Shown: in pieces, positions 45,455 to 54,797 of the stretch
Numbering within the stretch: position 1 is the first letter of the stretch
How the letters are laid out: every line of letters begins with the position of its first letter
Assembly: GCF_002245895.1 (NCBI RefSeq)
Contig: NZ_NPJZ01000001.1
Location: 786,001-850,000, forward strand
Direction: 5' to 3'
Origin: Rhodococcus sp. OK302
GTDB taxonomy: Bacteria > Actinomycetota > Actinomycetes > Mycobacteriales > Mycobacteriaceae
DNA: 64,000 nt
Notes under the pieces: generated by a model
Told to the model about the DNA's origin: nothing
The model's input: only the letters and a program-made list of their open reading frames with translations
Database searches by the model: none
Program-made: the position numbers and the translations under genes

Positions 45455-45697
45455 GATAAATCCTTCGTGATCGCAGCGAGGCCACTTCACTCGTCCCACG
45501 CCTCGCCAGTTCTATCGTTGCAGCCCGTGTTCAGGCCATGAATCCAGTCAACGCCCGCCAATGCCACTTTCCTGGCATCACCCTGTGAATTGGATCCGAA
45601 TTCCGAAACCAGCTGACAACCTGGCCGCATAGATCCGCTCAGACGGGGTAGACGAGCAGTACCGACCGCCGCACCACCTCATTCAGTGGAGTCCGCA

Positions 45698-46039
45698 ATG
45701 CTTCTTAACGACCAGTCGATTCGTGATCGAGCGCAGAGTTTCGTGGCAACGTTGTCCCCGGAGCCGAAATGGCCGCCGCAAACTCCGTCACAACGTGTCG
45801 CAACATGGAGCGAGCGGTCAGAGATGCTCGGCGCCCTGTCGGTACTCGTTTTCTGGGCGTTCGGATTGGGCATCGTCCTGGGCATCGGTGCGATCGCTGC
45901 CGGGGTGTTCGCGATCGGTCAACGACCGCCGGAGCGCAGTAGATCCATACCTGTCGACGCACTGGTCGGGTTGGGCGTGGGCACACTCGGCTTGATCTTC
46001 AGCGCCGCGTTCTTCGGCCTGGTTCGACCGTATTTGTAG
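45698..46039 (+). CDS. Two-helix membrane protein, DUF4190-like
   Basis: A 113-residue protein with two membrane helices: GALSVLVFWAFGLGIVLGIG and LGVGTLGLIFSAAFFG, separated by FAIGQRPPERSRS. The layout matches DUF4190-type proteins. ATG at 45698 with GTGGAG upstream. It abuts the end of the converging FAH-family gene. Function unknown. Confidence 0.65.
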   Translation: MLLNDQSIRDRAQSFVATLSPEPKWPPQTPSQRVATWSERSEMLGALSVLVFWAFGLGIVLGIGAIAAGVFAIGQRPPERSRSIPVDALVGLGVGTLGLIFSAAFFGLVRPYL

Positions 46040-46888
46040 CTATTCGCCCCGAAGCCCGAAGGTATGCCGCATCTCGCCGATCCCCTCCACATACGTCGTC
46101 AATGTATCCCCTTGACCAAGCAGCACTTTCGGGTCACGGCTGAAACCGACCCCGGCCGGCGTGCCGGTAAAGATGGCATCTCCGGGTAGAAGCGGAACGA
46201 TCCGAGAGAGATACTCGATCACTTCCGGAATCGTGAAGAGCATGTCGCTGGTACGGCTCTTCTGCATCTCGACTCCGTTTATGCTGCAACCGAGTTGGAG
46301 GTCGTCGGGGTTCTCGAACTCATCGGGCGTAACCAGCACCGGACCGATCGGACTGAAGCCCGGGAACGACTTGGCCAAACTGAACTGTTGCGGCGGAGTT
46401 CCGGCCCACTGTGCATGGCGCTCCGAAAGATCCTGTCCCACAGTCAGTCCAGCCACATGACTCCATGCATCTGCAGCCCTCACACCTTGCGACGGCTTGC
46501 CGATGACAACAACAAGTTCCGTCTCGAAATCAACGGCTCCCGGGGGCAAGAGAATCCGATCGTACGGACCGGCCACCGAGGCGGGAAACTTCGCGAACAC
46601 GACCGGAATTTCAGGGATATCCAAGCCCGACTCCACGGCGTGGTCACGATAATTCAGGCCGATCGCGAAGATCTGCGGCGGCAACGGCACCGGACTCGCA
46701 AGCTCCGACTCTTCGATTGCGACCGTCGGCGCGCCGTCGAAATCTGCCGCCCATGCAGTGAACTCATCCCATCGGGAGTACAGGCTCTGCACATCCGCTG
46801 AGAACGCCCCGCTGCTCGCAATCTCGATATCAACAGCGCCCGAGCCTGTTCCGAGGCAAGCGCGACCCGAAATATTGTAGATACGCAT
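46040..46888 (-). CDS. Fumarylacetoacetate hydrolase family protein
   Basis: A 282-residue FAH-fold enzyme: FAIGLNYRDHAVESGL, PVVFAKFPASVAGP, VDFETELVVVIGKP (Mg-binding E residues) and DAIFTGTPAGVGFSRDP. Members hydrolyse or decarboxylate acylpyruvates and HHED-type ring-cleavage products. AAGG precedes the ATG. It stands alone, so the pathway is unclear; aromatic catabolism is typical. Confidence 0.85.
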   Translation of the reverse strand: MRIYNISGRACLGTGSGAVDIEIASSGAFSADVQSLYSRWDEFTAWAADFDGAPTVAIEESELASPVPLPPQIFAIGLNYRDHAVESGLDIPEIPVVFAKFPASVAGPYDRILLPPGAVDFETELVVVIGKPSQGVRAADAWSHVAGLTVGQDLSERHAQWAGTPPQQFSLAKSFPGFSPIGPVLVTPDEFENPDDLQLGCSINGVEMQKSRTSDMLFTIPEVIEYLSRIVPLLPGDAIFTGTPAGVGFSRDPKVLLGQGDTLTTYVEGIGEMRHTFGLRGE

Positions 46889-46919
46889 AATTGAGAAACC
46901 TTTCGAATAAAGATTGCTA

Positions 46920-47170
46920 CTAGTCGGTAATGAACGTGCCGCCCCTGGAAGGATTTTGCGCTATCTGGTCTGTCGGAGTCCCGCCACGATTACTGGCGAA
47001 CACGATCGTCTTTCCATCCCGGGAGCAGACAGGATTGCGGCACCAGCTGGAACACAATGCGATCGCCATCGGGGAAACGCCGGGTACGCGGCATACTCAC
47101 GTCCCGGCGCCAGCGCAACGGACAACACGCCGCCAGCTGCAGCTACTCGGTAAATCCCCGGCACGATCTC
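46920..47170 (-). pseudogene. Decayed TolB/PD40 beta-propeller remnant
   Basis: On the minus strand, GIYRVAAAGG, then PDGDRIVF in one frame and DGKTIVFASNRGG in another before a stop at 46920-46922, are PD40 repeats of TolB-like propellers broken by at least two frameshifts. A further PDGKHIVSS and SDLYE in two frames on the plus strand at about 47260-47335 suggest another fragment. The 690-bp gap 46889-47579 holds no intact gene. Confidence 0.5.
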
Positions 47171-47579
47171 ATCCCTTCATCAGTCGTTTTGTTCATAGTG
47201 CCAGCGATGCATTGCTTTCCGAGGCGCTTCACGGAAATCAGATCTGATCGTCCAGAGTGGCGACGGCTTCGGTTGTGCCCGACGGCAAGCACATCGTCAG
47301 CTCACGTAGGTCATTCCGATCTCTATGAGCACTGCCACGTGATTCGATGGGTCCGCTACATGATCCAGGAGAGGCACGCAGACAAGGTGGTGCCGCTTGT
47401 GATCAACTCCGCTACTCCCGAGAGTGTTTCGAGAATCTGATCATGATGCGCCACAATGCGATTAACTTATCGGCAAGATTCACGGATACCGCCACCGCGA
47501 TCGGGGTACTACTCGAACAGGCGACTTCGCGGCCAGACTCCGGCCGCGTCGCTGCCCCGCTCACGAGGAGACGGACATC

Positions 47580-48548
47580 ATGAAGGCTGGATCACGGCTC
47601 GCGATAGCTCTATTCGCATGCACAGCAATGGTTTCAACCGGATGCTCGAGCGCCCCGACGCCAAGTACTGTAATCAGTGCCGACTTCTCTGGTCTCGTGG
47701 ACATCGGCGGAGGCCGCGCCATGTATCTGACGTGCCAGGGGTCAGGATCGCCCACCGTCGTACTCGTCTCCGGTCGGACCGACCGAAGCGATATCTGGCA
47801 GAGTGTGGCAACCCCGGAACAGTCCGGCCCGCCAGTCTTTTCCGGCGTATCCGAGACGACGCGTGTGTGCGCCTATGACCGCCCCGGGACAGTGACGATC
47901 ACGGGAGAACACGTGGAGGCCAGTCGCTCTACCCCCGTTCCTCAACCCACCACCGCAGCCGACGGGGTGCGGGACCTTCATGCCCTTCTGAGCGCAGCCG
48001 AGATCCCGGGTCCGATTGTTTTGGTCGCGCATTCCTGGGGAGGGCTAATCGCCCGCCTTTACGCCGATACCTATCCAACAGGCGTCGACGGACTGGTTCT
48101 CGTCGACACCCTCACCGAACTGCTCTACGACGGTCTCACCCCGCAAGAGCAGGAGTGGTGGCTCACGCTCAACAGTAATTACTCACCGGACCTCGAGCCG
48201 TACAACCAGGAGAAAAGCAACTTCGAACCCAGCTTCCAGTCAATGCGGGACGCCGGTGATCCTCTACCCATGCCGGCAGCCATCCTCACATCGGACCAGC
48301 CTTATGACCTTGAACCCATTGCTGCTGCAGGCGAATTGCCGCTAGGTATCCCAGCAGACTTCGGTCAGGTTATCTTCGCCGCCCACCTTGCAGGTCAGAA
48401 TGCGCTGGCCGAACGGCTGCATGCAAGGATCGATCTGAACACAAACGCAGGCCATTACGTCCAGACCGAACAGCCCGCCCTCACGATCTCCACAATCGAC
48501 CAGGTTGTTGATGCTGCTCGAACAAATCCGGACCAGTGGATTTCATGA
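47580..48548 (+). CDS. Alpha/beta hydrolase lipoprotein
   Basis: A 322-residue exported hydrolase: signal peptide and lipobox VSTGC, then an alpha/beta fold with AHSWGGLIA (nucleophile S153), VCAYDRPGTV, and a C-terminal histidine in NAGHYVQTEQP. AGGAG precedes the ATG. It is a cell-surface esterase or lipase of unknown substrate. It follows the decayed propeller region and is monocistronic. Confidence 0.8.
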   Translation: MKAGSRLAIALFACTAMVSTGCSSAPTPSTVISADFSGLVDIGGGRAMYLTCQGSGSPTVVLVSGRTDRSDIWQSVATPEQSGPPVFSGVSETTRVCAYDRPGTVTITGEHVEASRSTPVPQPTTAADGVRDLHALLSAAEIPGPIVLVAHSWGGLIARLYADTYPTGVDGLVLVDTLTELLYDGLTPQEQEWWLTLNSNYSPDLEPYNQEKSNFEPSFQSMRDAGDPLPMPAAILTSDQPYDLEPIAAAGELPLGIPADFGQVIFAAHLAGQNALAERLHARIDLNTNAGHYVQTEQPALTISTIDQVVDAARTNPDQWIS

Positions 48549-48643
48549 AGCACACACGCATGTGAACGCTCGGGGCGCGGAACCTTGCTGATCCGTAGTG
48601 CAGTGGTCAAGTTTCGTTAATATTCCGCCTCTACGGTCGCCGC

Positions 48644-49789
48644 ATGCAACAACGATCTCGCCATATTCTCGGCGCAATCCCACTGCTCCTAGTGCTCGGA
48701 GCGTGCTCAAACACTGAAACATTGTCTGACAATGAAGGTTTCACGGTCACTCACCTTGACTCCATGCAAGTTACCGACGGTCTGACTCCGTTCGGTGTGC
48801 CACTCGGCGGGATCTCGGGTATCGACTACGACGACGCCACCGGACGCTATTGGGCCATCAGCGACGACAGGGCAGAGAAGGGGCCCGCACGCTTCTACAC
48901 ACTCGAGCTCACACTCGGTCCTGACGGCCGCTTCGCCACGGACGCACCGGTTGTGACAGGAATGACGCCCATCGCGGACCAGGGTGGCGAACCGTATCCG
49001 AAGAAGGGCGTCGATCCGGAGTCGATTCGCCGTGTGCACGACAGCACCGACATCGTTTACACCAGCGAAGGCGACGCGTCGAAGTTGATCGCACCGCTCG
49101 TTCGCCGGGCGACCGCGCAGGGTGAGTTCGTTCGTGACTATGCACTATCGTCGCAATATCTTCCGGCGGCCGACGCCAGTGGCGTCCAGGTGACCGGTGT
49201 CCGCAACAACCTTGCGTTGGAAGGATTGACGTTCTCACCGGATGGCTCGAAGATTGTCGCCGTCACCGAGAACTCGCTGGTTCAGGATGGCCAGATTCCC
49301 TCTCCCACCAACGGAACCGATTCCCGGGTAATCATGTTCGACAGTGCGGGCGGCGACGTTGTCGACGAGTACATCTACGCGGTCGAACCGATCAGTGGTA
49401 CATATCCGGACATGGTCAGCCCCACCGGCTTTACGCTGAAGGCCGACCGCGGCGTTACCGAAATACTGGCCGTCGACAACAACGAGTATCTCGTCATCGA
49501 ACGCGGGGCGGTACCGGGGAAGGGCAGTGAGGTGCAGATCTACTGGGCCTCCACCGAAGGCGCGACAACAGTCATCGGCAAGGAAAAACTCGACGGGACA
49601 GAAACTCCGATGCGCAAGAAACTGCTGTTCGATTTCTCGGATACCGGCGCCAACCCCGACAACGTCGAGGGCATTACCTGGGGTCCAACGCTTTCCGACG
49701 GCACCCGGACCCTGGTGCTGTCCGCCGATGACAACTTCAACCCAGAGGGTGGGCAGCACACCATGTTCCACGTCCTCGCCGTGAAGTAG
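48644..49789 (+). CDS. Esterase-like activity of phytase family lipoprotein
   Basis: A 381-residue lipoprotein (lipobox LVLGAC) with a phytase-like beta-propeller: GGISGIDYDDATGRYWAISD near residue 54, KKGVDPESI and NNLALEGLTFSPDG in the middle, and NVEGITWGP with VLSADDNF near the end. Family members are annotated with esterase or phosphatase-like activity, mostly by similarity. It is probably anchored in the cell envelope. Single gene. Confidence 0.8.
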   Translation: MQQRSRHILGAIPLLLVLGACSNTETLSDNEGFTVTHLDSMQVTDGLTPFGVPLGGISGIDYDDATGRYWAISDDRAEKGPARFYTLELTLGPDGRFATDAPVVTGMTPIADQGGEPYPKKGVDPESIRRVHDSTDIVYTSEGDASKLIAPLVRRATAQGEFVRDYALSSQYLPAADASGVQVTGVRNNLALEGLTFSPDGSKIVAVTENSLVQDGQIPSPTNGTDSRVIMFDSAGGDVVDEYIYAVEPISGTYPDMVSPTGFTLKADRGVTEILAVDNNEYLVIERGAVPGKGSEVQIYWASTEGATTVIGKEKLDGTETPMRKKLLFDFSDTGANPDNVEGITWGPTLSDGTRTLVLSADDNFNPEGGQHTMFHVLAVK

Positions 49790-49866
49790 TTCGGAACAGA
49801 CACACGCCCTACGCAGACATGATCGTGAGCGCACCGGCAATTACGACCAGAGCGACAACATTTAGG

Positions 49867-51120
49867 TCATGAAAGTGACTCCGCCTTCGCGATGAGTACT
49901 GCTCGCTCACGTTCATTGCCTGCCAGACGAGCAGCCTCGAGCAGTTCGGCTCGAGCTTCCTCGTTTCGCCCGAGCCTTCCCAGCAGTTCACCCCGCACAC
50001 TCGGCAGCAAGTGATAGCCGGCGAGTTCGCCTGCTGCAACAAGCTTGTCGACGAACTCGAGCGCCGGCGCCGGGCCGTACGCCATGGACACAGCGGCGGC
50101 ATGGTTGAGATCAACCACCGGCGACGGTGCAAGTTGCCGGAGCGCTTCGTAGAGCAGGACGATCTTCTTCCAATCGGTCTCCTCGAAAGTTGCTGCCTGT
50201 GCATGGCATTGCGCAATACCGGCCTGCAATCCGTACGGTCCTCGACCTCGACCCACCTCGTCAGCTCGTGCCAAAGCTGCTAGCCCGCGAGTGATCTGAG
50301 TACGACCCCAGCGGGTGCGATCCTGATCTGCCAGGAGAATTGGCTCCCCGGTAGGTGTTGTTCGGGCTCCGAACCTCGACGCCGAAAGCTCCATCAATGC
50401 CACCAGACCGTGCGCTTCCGCCTCTTGCGGAACAAGTTCCGCAAGAATGCGTGCGAGCCTCAAGGCCTCGCTGCTCAGATCGGTACGCATCCACTCTGTG
50501 CCCGAACTCGCCGCGTACCCCTCGTTGAAAATCAGGTACAGCACACCGAGAACAGCGCCGAGTCTGCTCGAAAACTCTTCCCGCGGAGGCACCTCGAATA
50601 CCACTTTGGCTGCGGTGAGCGTCTTCTTGGCTCGCACGATTCGCTGCGCCGTCGTAGCCTTCGGCGTCAGGAACGCCTTACTGATCTCATCGGTGGTCAA
50701 CCCACCCACAACCCGAAGCGTCAACGCCACCTGAGCTTTTCGATTCAACACCGGATGGCAGGCAATGAACATCAAACGAAGCACATCATCGTCGATGCGG
50801 TCAGGATCCCACGTGACGTCGTCGAACCGACTCGCATCGTTCTCGAGTTCACGCGCGAAATACGCGTAACGCTCGTCGAGGCGTTCCCGTCGTCGCCACC
50901 CGTCAATTGCGCGTCGGATAGCGACGGAGGTCAACCACGCCGCCGGGTTACGAGGAACGCCCGAGACAGGCCACTGCTCCATTGCCTCGAGAAGCGCCTG
51001 CCCCGCAAGATCTTCCGCGAGATCCAGATCCCCGACGGTACGGGTGAGCGTAGCGATGATCTTCGCGGATTCAATGCGCCAGACCGCCTCGACTGCAGCC
51101 CGTACCGCTCCGTCAGACAT
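49867..51120 (-). CDS. ECF sigma factor with C-terminal extension (ECF42 type)
   Basis: A 417-residue protein: sigma region 2 (about 10-75), region 4 (about 125-180; GGLTTDEISKAFLTPKATTAQR), then a ~230-residue helical TPR-like extension containing NEGYAASSG and VVDLNHAAAVSMAYGP. This is the ECF42 group, known to occur with a DGPF/YCII protein, which is the gene directly upstream (3 bp gap). It has no anti-sigma gene nearby, so the extension likely controls it. Confidence 0.9.
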   Translation of the reverse strand: MSDGAVRAAVEAVWRIESAKIIATLTRTVGDLDLAEDLAGQALLEAMEQWPVSGVPRNPAAWLTSVAIRRAIDGWRRRERLDERYAYFARELENDASRFDDVTWDPDRIDDDVLRLMFIACHPVLNRKAQVALTLRVVGGLTTDEISKAFLTPKATTAQRIVRAKKTLTAAKVVFEVPPREEFSSRLGAVLGVLYLIFNEGYAASSGTEWMRTDLSSEALRLARILAELVPQEAEAHGLVALMELSASRFGARTTPTGEPILLADQDRTRWGRTQITRGLAALARADEVGRGRGPYGLQAGIAQCHAQAATFEETDWKKIVLLYEALRQLAPSPVVDLNHAAAVSMAYGPAPALEFVDKLVAAGELAGYHLLPSVRGELLGRLGRNEEARAELLEAARLAGNERERAVLIAKAESLS

Positions 51121-51123
51121 GAC

Positions 51124-51552
51124 TCAGCTCGTGACCGGGCGATCGGTACCCAACTCGTCACGCCAGCCGGCCTCCTTCTGGACGTACTCGTTGTTCTGAT
51201 CGAATTCCTCCATCTCCGACACCCGGCGAACCTCGAGCTTGGAACCCGGACCCAGCGGACAACGCTTCGCCCACTCCAGAGCCTCGTCCTTGGTCGAGGT
51301 CTGAATGATCCAGAAGCCCGAGAACAACTCCTTCGTCTCTCCGTACGGCCCGTCTGAAACAAGCGGGGGATCGGCATCGAAATCGACGATGAATCCCTCT
51401 TCCATCGCCAGACCCTCACCGGCCAAGAGAACACCCGCCTTGATCAGGGTCTCGTTGTACTGGCCCATCGCCGTGATAATCGCGTCGAAATCCATGTCCT
51501 GAGCAGCTTCGATGGCCTGGTCCGTGGAACGCATGATCAGCATGTACTTCAT
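51124..51552 (-). CDS. YCII-related (DGPF domain) protein
   Basis: A 142-residue YCII-like protein: MKYMLIMRSTDQAIE at the start and SDGPYGETKELFSGFWIIQT holding the DGP signature. YCII proteins are small ferredoxin-like folds of unclear chemistry. It precedes the ECF42 sigma gene in the same operon; the pairing is known in actinobacteria, and a sensor or target role is inferred. Confidence 0.9.
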   Translation of the reverse strand: MKYMLIMRSTDQAIEAAQDMDFDAIITAMGQYNETLIKAGVLLAGEGLAMEEGFIVDFDADPPLVSDGPYGETKELFSGFWIIQTSTKDEALEWAKRCPLGPGSKLEVRRVSEMEEFDQNNEYVQKEAGWRDELGTDRPVTS

Positions 51553-51728
51553 GGGGTCCTCCTTGCGTCTGGGGCCCGCTCATTCGGTCCCTCTGTCTAC
51601 ACGTCGAACGGGCGAGTCGTAGATCGACACTTGCCGAAAAGAATCTTTCAGCGTTGCCCGTGCGCGGTCAACGTCCGCTGATGACGCGAGGCCACAGGGA
51701 GCGAGAGTGCCTGACACATTCCAGCAAA

Positions 51729-52784
51729 TTACACGACAGAACGAGCAATTACCTCGCGATGCACCTCGCAGTTGCCGAACAGCAATGCGTCGCTCATGGC
51801 GCGTCGAAAGTACCGGTGCAAGGGGTGCTCCCATGTGAATCCGAGACCACCATGGATCTGTATGGATTCCTCCGCCGCATACGTGAAAGCATCAGACGCC
51901 ATCACCCGCGCGATGCTTGCCGCGATGGTCAGTTCATCAGTAGATCTTTCGTCAGCGTTCGCGGCATCCAAGACTGCCGCCTTCGCCAGTTCGAGCGACA
52001 CCAACATGTCTGCGAGGCGGTGTTTGATCGACTGGAACGACCCGATCGGGCGGCCGAACTGCTCACGAACCTTCGCATACTCCACTGACATGTCGAGGCA
52101 TGCCTCGGCGGCGCCGACCTGCTCAGATGCCAACGCTACGAGCGCTAAGGCCTGTGCGCGTGGCAATGTCACGTGCAAGTCCGCGCCACCCACCGCCTGT
52201 CCGAGCGCATTGTCGAACGTGATTCTGGTCAGCGGACGACTGGGATCGAGAGACTCCAGCGGCGTGCAGATGAGGCCTCGTGCATCTGCCCCAATCACCG
52301 CTAGTTCCAGGCCGTTCACCCCGTGTGCGACTACGACAAATAGGTCGGCTGTGGCTCCATCAACCGCAAAGTCTTGTGTTCCAATGAGATTCAATCGACC
52401 ATCATCAGTTTTAGTGGCTGTGATCGCGGTATCGGTGAAGGGGAATCCGGTTACCAGCGCAGCCTTACATTCACCTGAGGCAATAGCGGGCAGATAGGCA
52501 GCGCGTCCCGCATCCGTACAGCATTCCGATAGCGTGAATCCGGCAAGGCACACGGATGAGAAGTACGGAACATTCGCGATCGTGCGTCCCAGCTCGTGCA
52601 TCACCACCGCGGTGTCTTTAAGCGTGAACCCGGCGCCACCAAAGCGCTCGGGAAATGGAATCTCAGTGAGACCAAGCTCAGTGAGACCGAGCCACTGTGC
52701 CTTTTCGTCTTCCATATTCTTTGCAAGAAATGCACGCACACTGTCGCGCAGTTGTTCTTGTTCCTGAGTCAGTTCGAGGACCAT
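51729..52784 (-). CDS. Acyl-CoA dehydrogenase (subunit-type, 351 aa)
   Basis: A 351-residue acyl-CoA dehydrogenase: N-terminal helical domain, middle beta domain, and C-terminal ESIQIHGGLGFTWEHPLHRYFRRA, where the glutamate of TWEHP lies in the usual catalytic or FAD region. It is short for the family, as in mycobacterial heteromeric FadE subunits. Last gene of the four-gene minus-strand operon, 9 bp after a second acyl-CoA dehydrogenase; the two may form a heterotetramer. Confidence 0.85.
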   Translation of the reverse strand: MVLELTQEQEQLRDSVRAFLAKNMEDEKAQWLGLTELGLTEIPFPERFGGAGFTLKDTAVVMHELGRTIANVPYFSSVCLAGFTLSECCTDAGRAAYLPAIASGECKAALVTGFPFTDTAITATKTDDGRLNLIGTQDFAVDGATADLFVVVAHGVNGLELAVIGADARGLICTPLESLDPSRPLTRITFDNALGQAVGGADLHVTLPRAQALALVALASEQVGAAEACLDMSVEYAKVREQFGRPIGSFQSIKHRLADMLVSLELAKAAVLDAANADERSTDELTIAASIARVMASDAFTYAAEESIQIHGGLGFTWEHPLHRYFRRAMSDALLFGNCEVHREVIARSVV

Positions 52785-52793
52785 CCTGTGCTC

Positions 52794-54029
52794 CTATCGG
52801 GAGTCTCTTGGCAGGCCGAGGCCACGTTCGCCGATAATGTTTCGCTGAATCTCATCGGATCCACCGGCGATTCTGTAGCCCGGTGCGCCCAACACATGCT
52901 CGGTCCAGGCATAGGTATTCGGAGCGCCCGTATCGGCAAGGATGCGAGGTCCCAAGAACTTCGCCGCCGCGTCGCCGATCCGTTTGAGATTCTGCGTCCA
53001 CACGAGCTTCGCGATAGAACCCTCAATACCGGGAACATGGCCTGCCAGCTCGCGTTCCGCGTATCGGGCGTTGAATATCGCCGTGACCCGTTCGTGTATG
53101 ACGACATCCGCGAGAGTTTGTCGCACCAGAGGGTCGTCGGCAATTCCGAGTTGCTTTGCGAGCGCGATCAGGTCGGCGGCATTTCCGCCGGCAGATACGA
53201 TCCCTCCACTGGAACTACGTTCGAAACCCAGAGTCGTCAACGTGACATTCCAACCATCGCCGACCTCACCGAGACGCAACGAATCCGGCAATTCAACGTC
53301 GGAGAGGAATACCTCGTTGAATGTGGAACCGCCCGACATCTGACGGATCGGTCGAACTTCTACTCCGGGAGCATCCATGGGAACCAAAAAAGCCGTCATG
53401 CCACGATGTTTCGGGACTTCGGTGTCACTACGAGCAATCAGCAGTCCCCATTCCGAGAATTGTGCGCCCGAAGTCCACACCTTCTGGCCGGTGATTCGCC
53501 ATCCGCTATCGGTACGCACTGCGCGGGTCGAGAGCGAGGCCAAGTCGGAACCCGCTCCAGGCTCCGAAAACAGTTGGCAACACAGTTCATCCGTGCGCAG
53601 AAACGTCGGCACAAACCGTTTCTTCTGCTCCTCGGTACCTAGGAGATGAATGGTCGGTGCTATCAGTTCCACCGTTACCAGAATGTTTTCGTGTCGATCC
53701 GGTGCCCGGAACTGACCTTCGAGTTCCACGTAGATGCGTTCATGAGAGGCTGTCAGTCCTGGTCCGCCCCATTCCGGGCCCCAGGTAATCGCACCGACAC
53801 CGGCGTCGACGCGCTCAGCCTGCCACGCGCGACCACGGTCAAGCAGCTCGCGCTCCTCATCTTCGGTGCGGTTGTGAAAAATTGCGTACGAGCGTTCCTC
53901 GTCCGAGTGGCTATGTGTCCCGTCTGCCGGCAAGTGCCGGTCCAGACGCTCCGCAAGCCAGGCCCTGACGTGGTCACTGAATGCATCCAAGTCGTGATGC
54001 ACAGCGAGTTCACTTGTTGCCATACTCAT
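52794..54029 (-). CDS. Acyl-CoA dehydrogenase (411 aa)
   Basis: A 411-residue acyl-CoA dehydrogenase: CCQLFSEPGAGSDLASLSTR (FAD and substrate loop) and the C-terminal GGSDEIQRNIIGERGLGLP. The start overlaps the enoyl-CoA hydratase stop (ATGA). With the next gene it resembles paired FadE proteins that oxidise bulky or cyclic acyl-CoAs. It would catalyse the first oxidation after activation by the operon's synthetase. Confidence 0.9.
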   Translation of the reverse strand: MSMATSELAVHHDLDAFSDHVRAWLAERLDRHLPADGTHSHSDEERSYAIFHNRTEDEERELLDRGRAWQAERVDAGVGAITWGPEWGGPGLTASHERIYVELEGQFRAPDRHENILVTVELIAPTIHLLGTEEQKKRFVPTFLRTDELCCQLFSEPGAGSDLASLSTRAVRTDSGWRITGQKVWTSGAQFSEWGLLIARSDTEVPKHRGMTAFLVPMDAPGVEVRPIRQMSGGSTFNEVFLSDVELPDSLRLGEVGDGWNVTLTTLGFERSSSGGIVSAGGNAADLIALAKQLGIADDPLVRQTLADVVIHERVTAIFNARYAERELAGHVPGIEGSIAKLVWTQNLKRIGDAAAKFLGPRILADTGAPNTYAWTEHVLGAPGYRIAGGSDEIQRNIIGERGLGLPRDSR

Positions 54030-54790
54030 GGTTTCTTCCCATTCGTCAGCGCAGCCATCCGCGCCTCGACTGCAACCTTGGAATCCGGATGCTCGGATAG
54101 CCGGACGGTGAAATTCTGTTCCAGCTCATAGCCACGTTTGAGATCCATACCCTCGCAACCGTTCAACGATTTTTTTGCCAGAGTCAGTGCGTAACGACTC
54201 TTCGACGCGACAGACCGTGCGCGGTCCATCGCGGTTTCCATCAGAGCCTCGTGTTCCACCACCTCGATCGGCGCTCCCCACCGTTCCAAGGTGTGGGCGT
54301 CGACGGCTTCCGCGGTGAAGAACATCCGGCGCATCGCCTGTTCTGGCAGCATGCGGGCTGTGAATCGCCCACCACCCAGCACGCCGACATTCATCTCCGG
54401 AAGCCCGAAGGTCGCCTTCACCGAAGCGACTACCAGGTCGCAAGATGCAGTCAGACCGAACCCGCTGCCGAGCGCGGGTCCGTTGACGGCAGCAATGACC
54501 GGAACCGAGCAATCGATGAGGTTGAACATCGCTCGTCGAACATTGCGCATCTGCATTTCGCCACTCGTGGAGTCCATGCTACGAAAGTCATTCAGGTCGT
54601 TGCCGGCGCAGAACACGTGACCGCGTCCTGTCAGGACAACAGCTTTCACTGTCGATTCGTCCGACAATCCGTCGAAGACATCAGCAATCTCGCCATACAT
54701 TCGATGATCGATCGCGTTGACCTTGCCGCGCGCCAACTCGACCACTGCAATGCCCGGCTCCGGTTGGGAGACAACAATATTCTCTGTCAT
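54026..54790 (-). CDS. Enoyl-CoA hydratase/isomerase family protein
   Basis: A 254-residue crotonase-fold enzyme: GRGHVFCAGNDLNDF (oxyanion region) and NGPALGSGFGLTASCDLVVA. The usual catalytic glutamates are replaced or shifted (GLPEMNVGVLGGG keeps one), so hydratase versus isomerase is open. ATG at 54790 with GTGAGGG upstream, 7 bp after the synthetase. It hydrates the enoyl-CoA made by the dehydrogenases in this operon. Confidence 0.85.
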   Translation of the reverse strand: MTENIVVSQPEPGIAVVELARGKVNAIDHRMYGEIADVFDGLSDESTVKAVVLTGRGHVFCAGNDLNDFRSMDSTSGEMQMRNVRRAMFNLIDCSVPVIAAVNGPALGSGFGLTASCDLVVASVKATFGLPEMNVGVLGGGRFTARMLPEQAMRRMFFTAEAVDAHTLERWGAPIEVVEHEALMETAMDRARSVASKSRYALTLAKKSLNGCEGMDLKRGYELEQNFTVRLSEHPDSKVAVEARMAALTNGKKP

Positions 54791-54797
54791 GAAGCCC

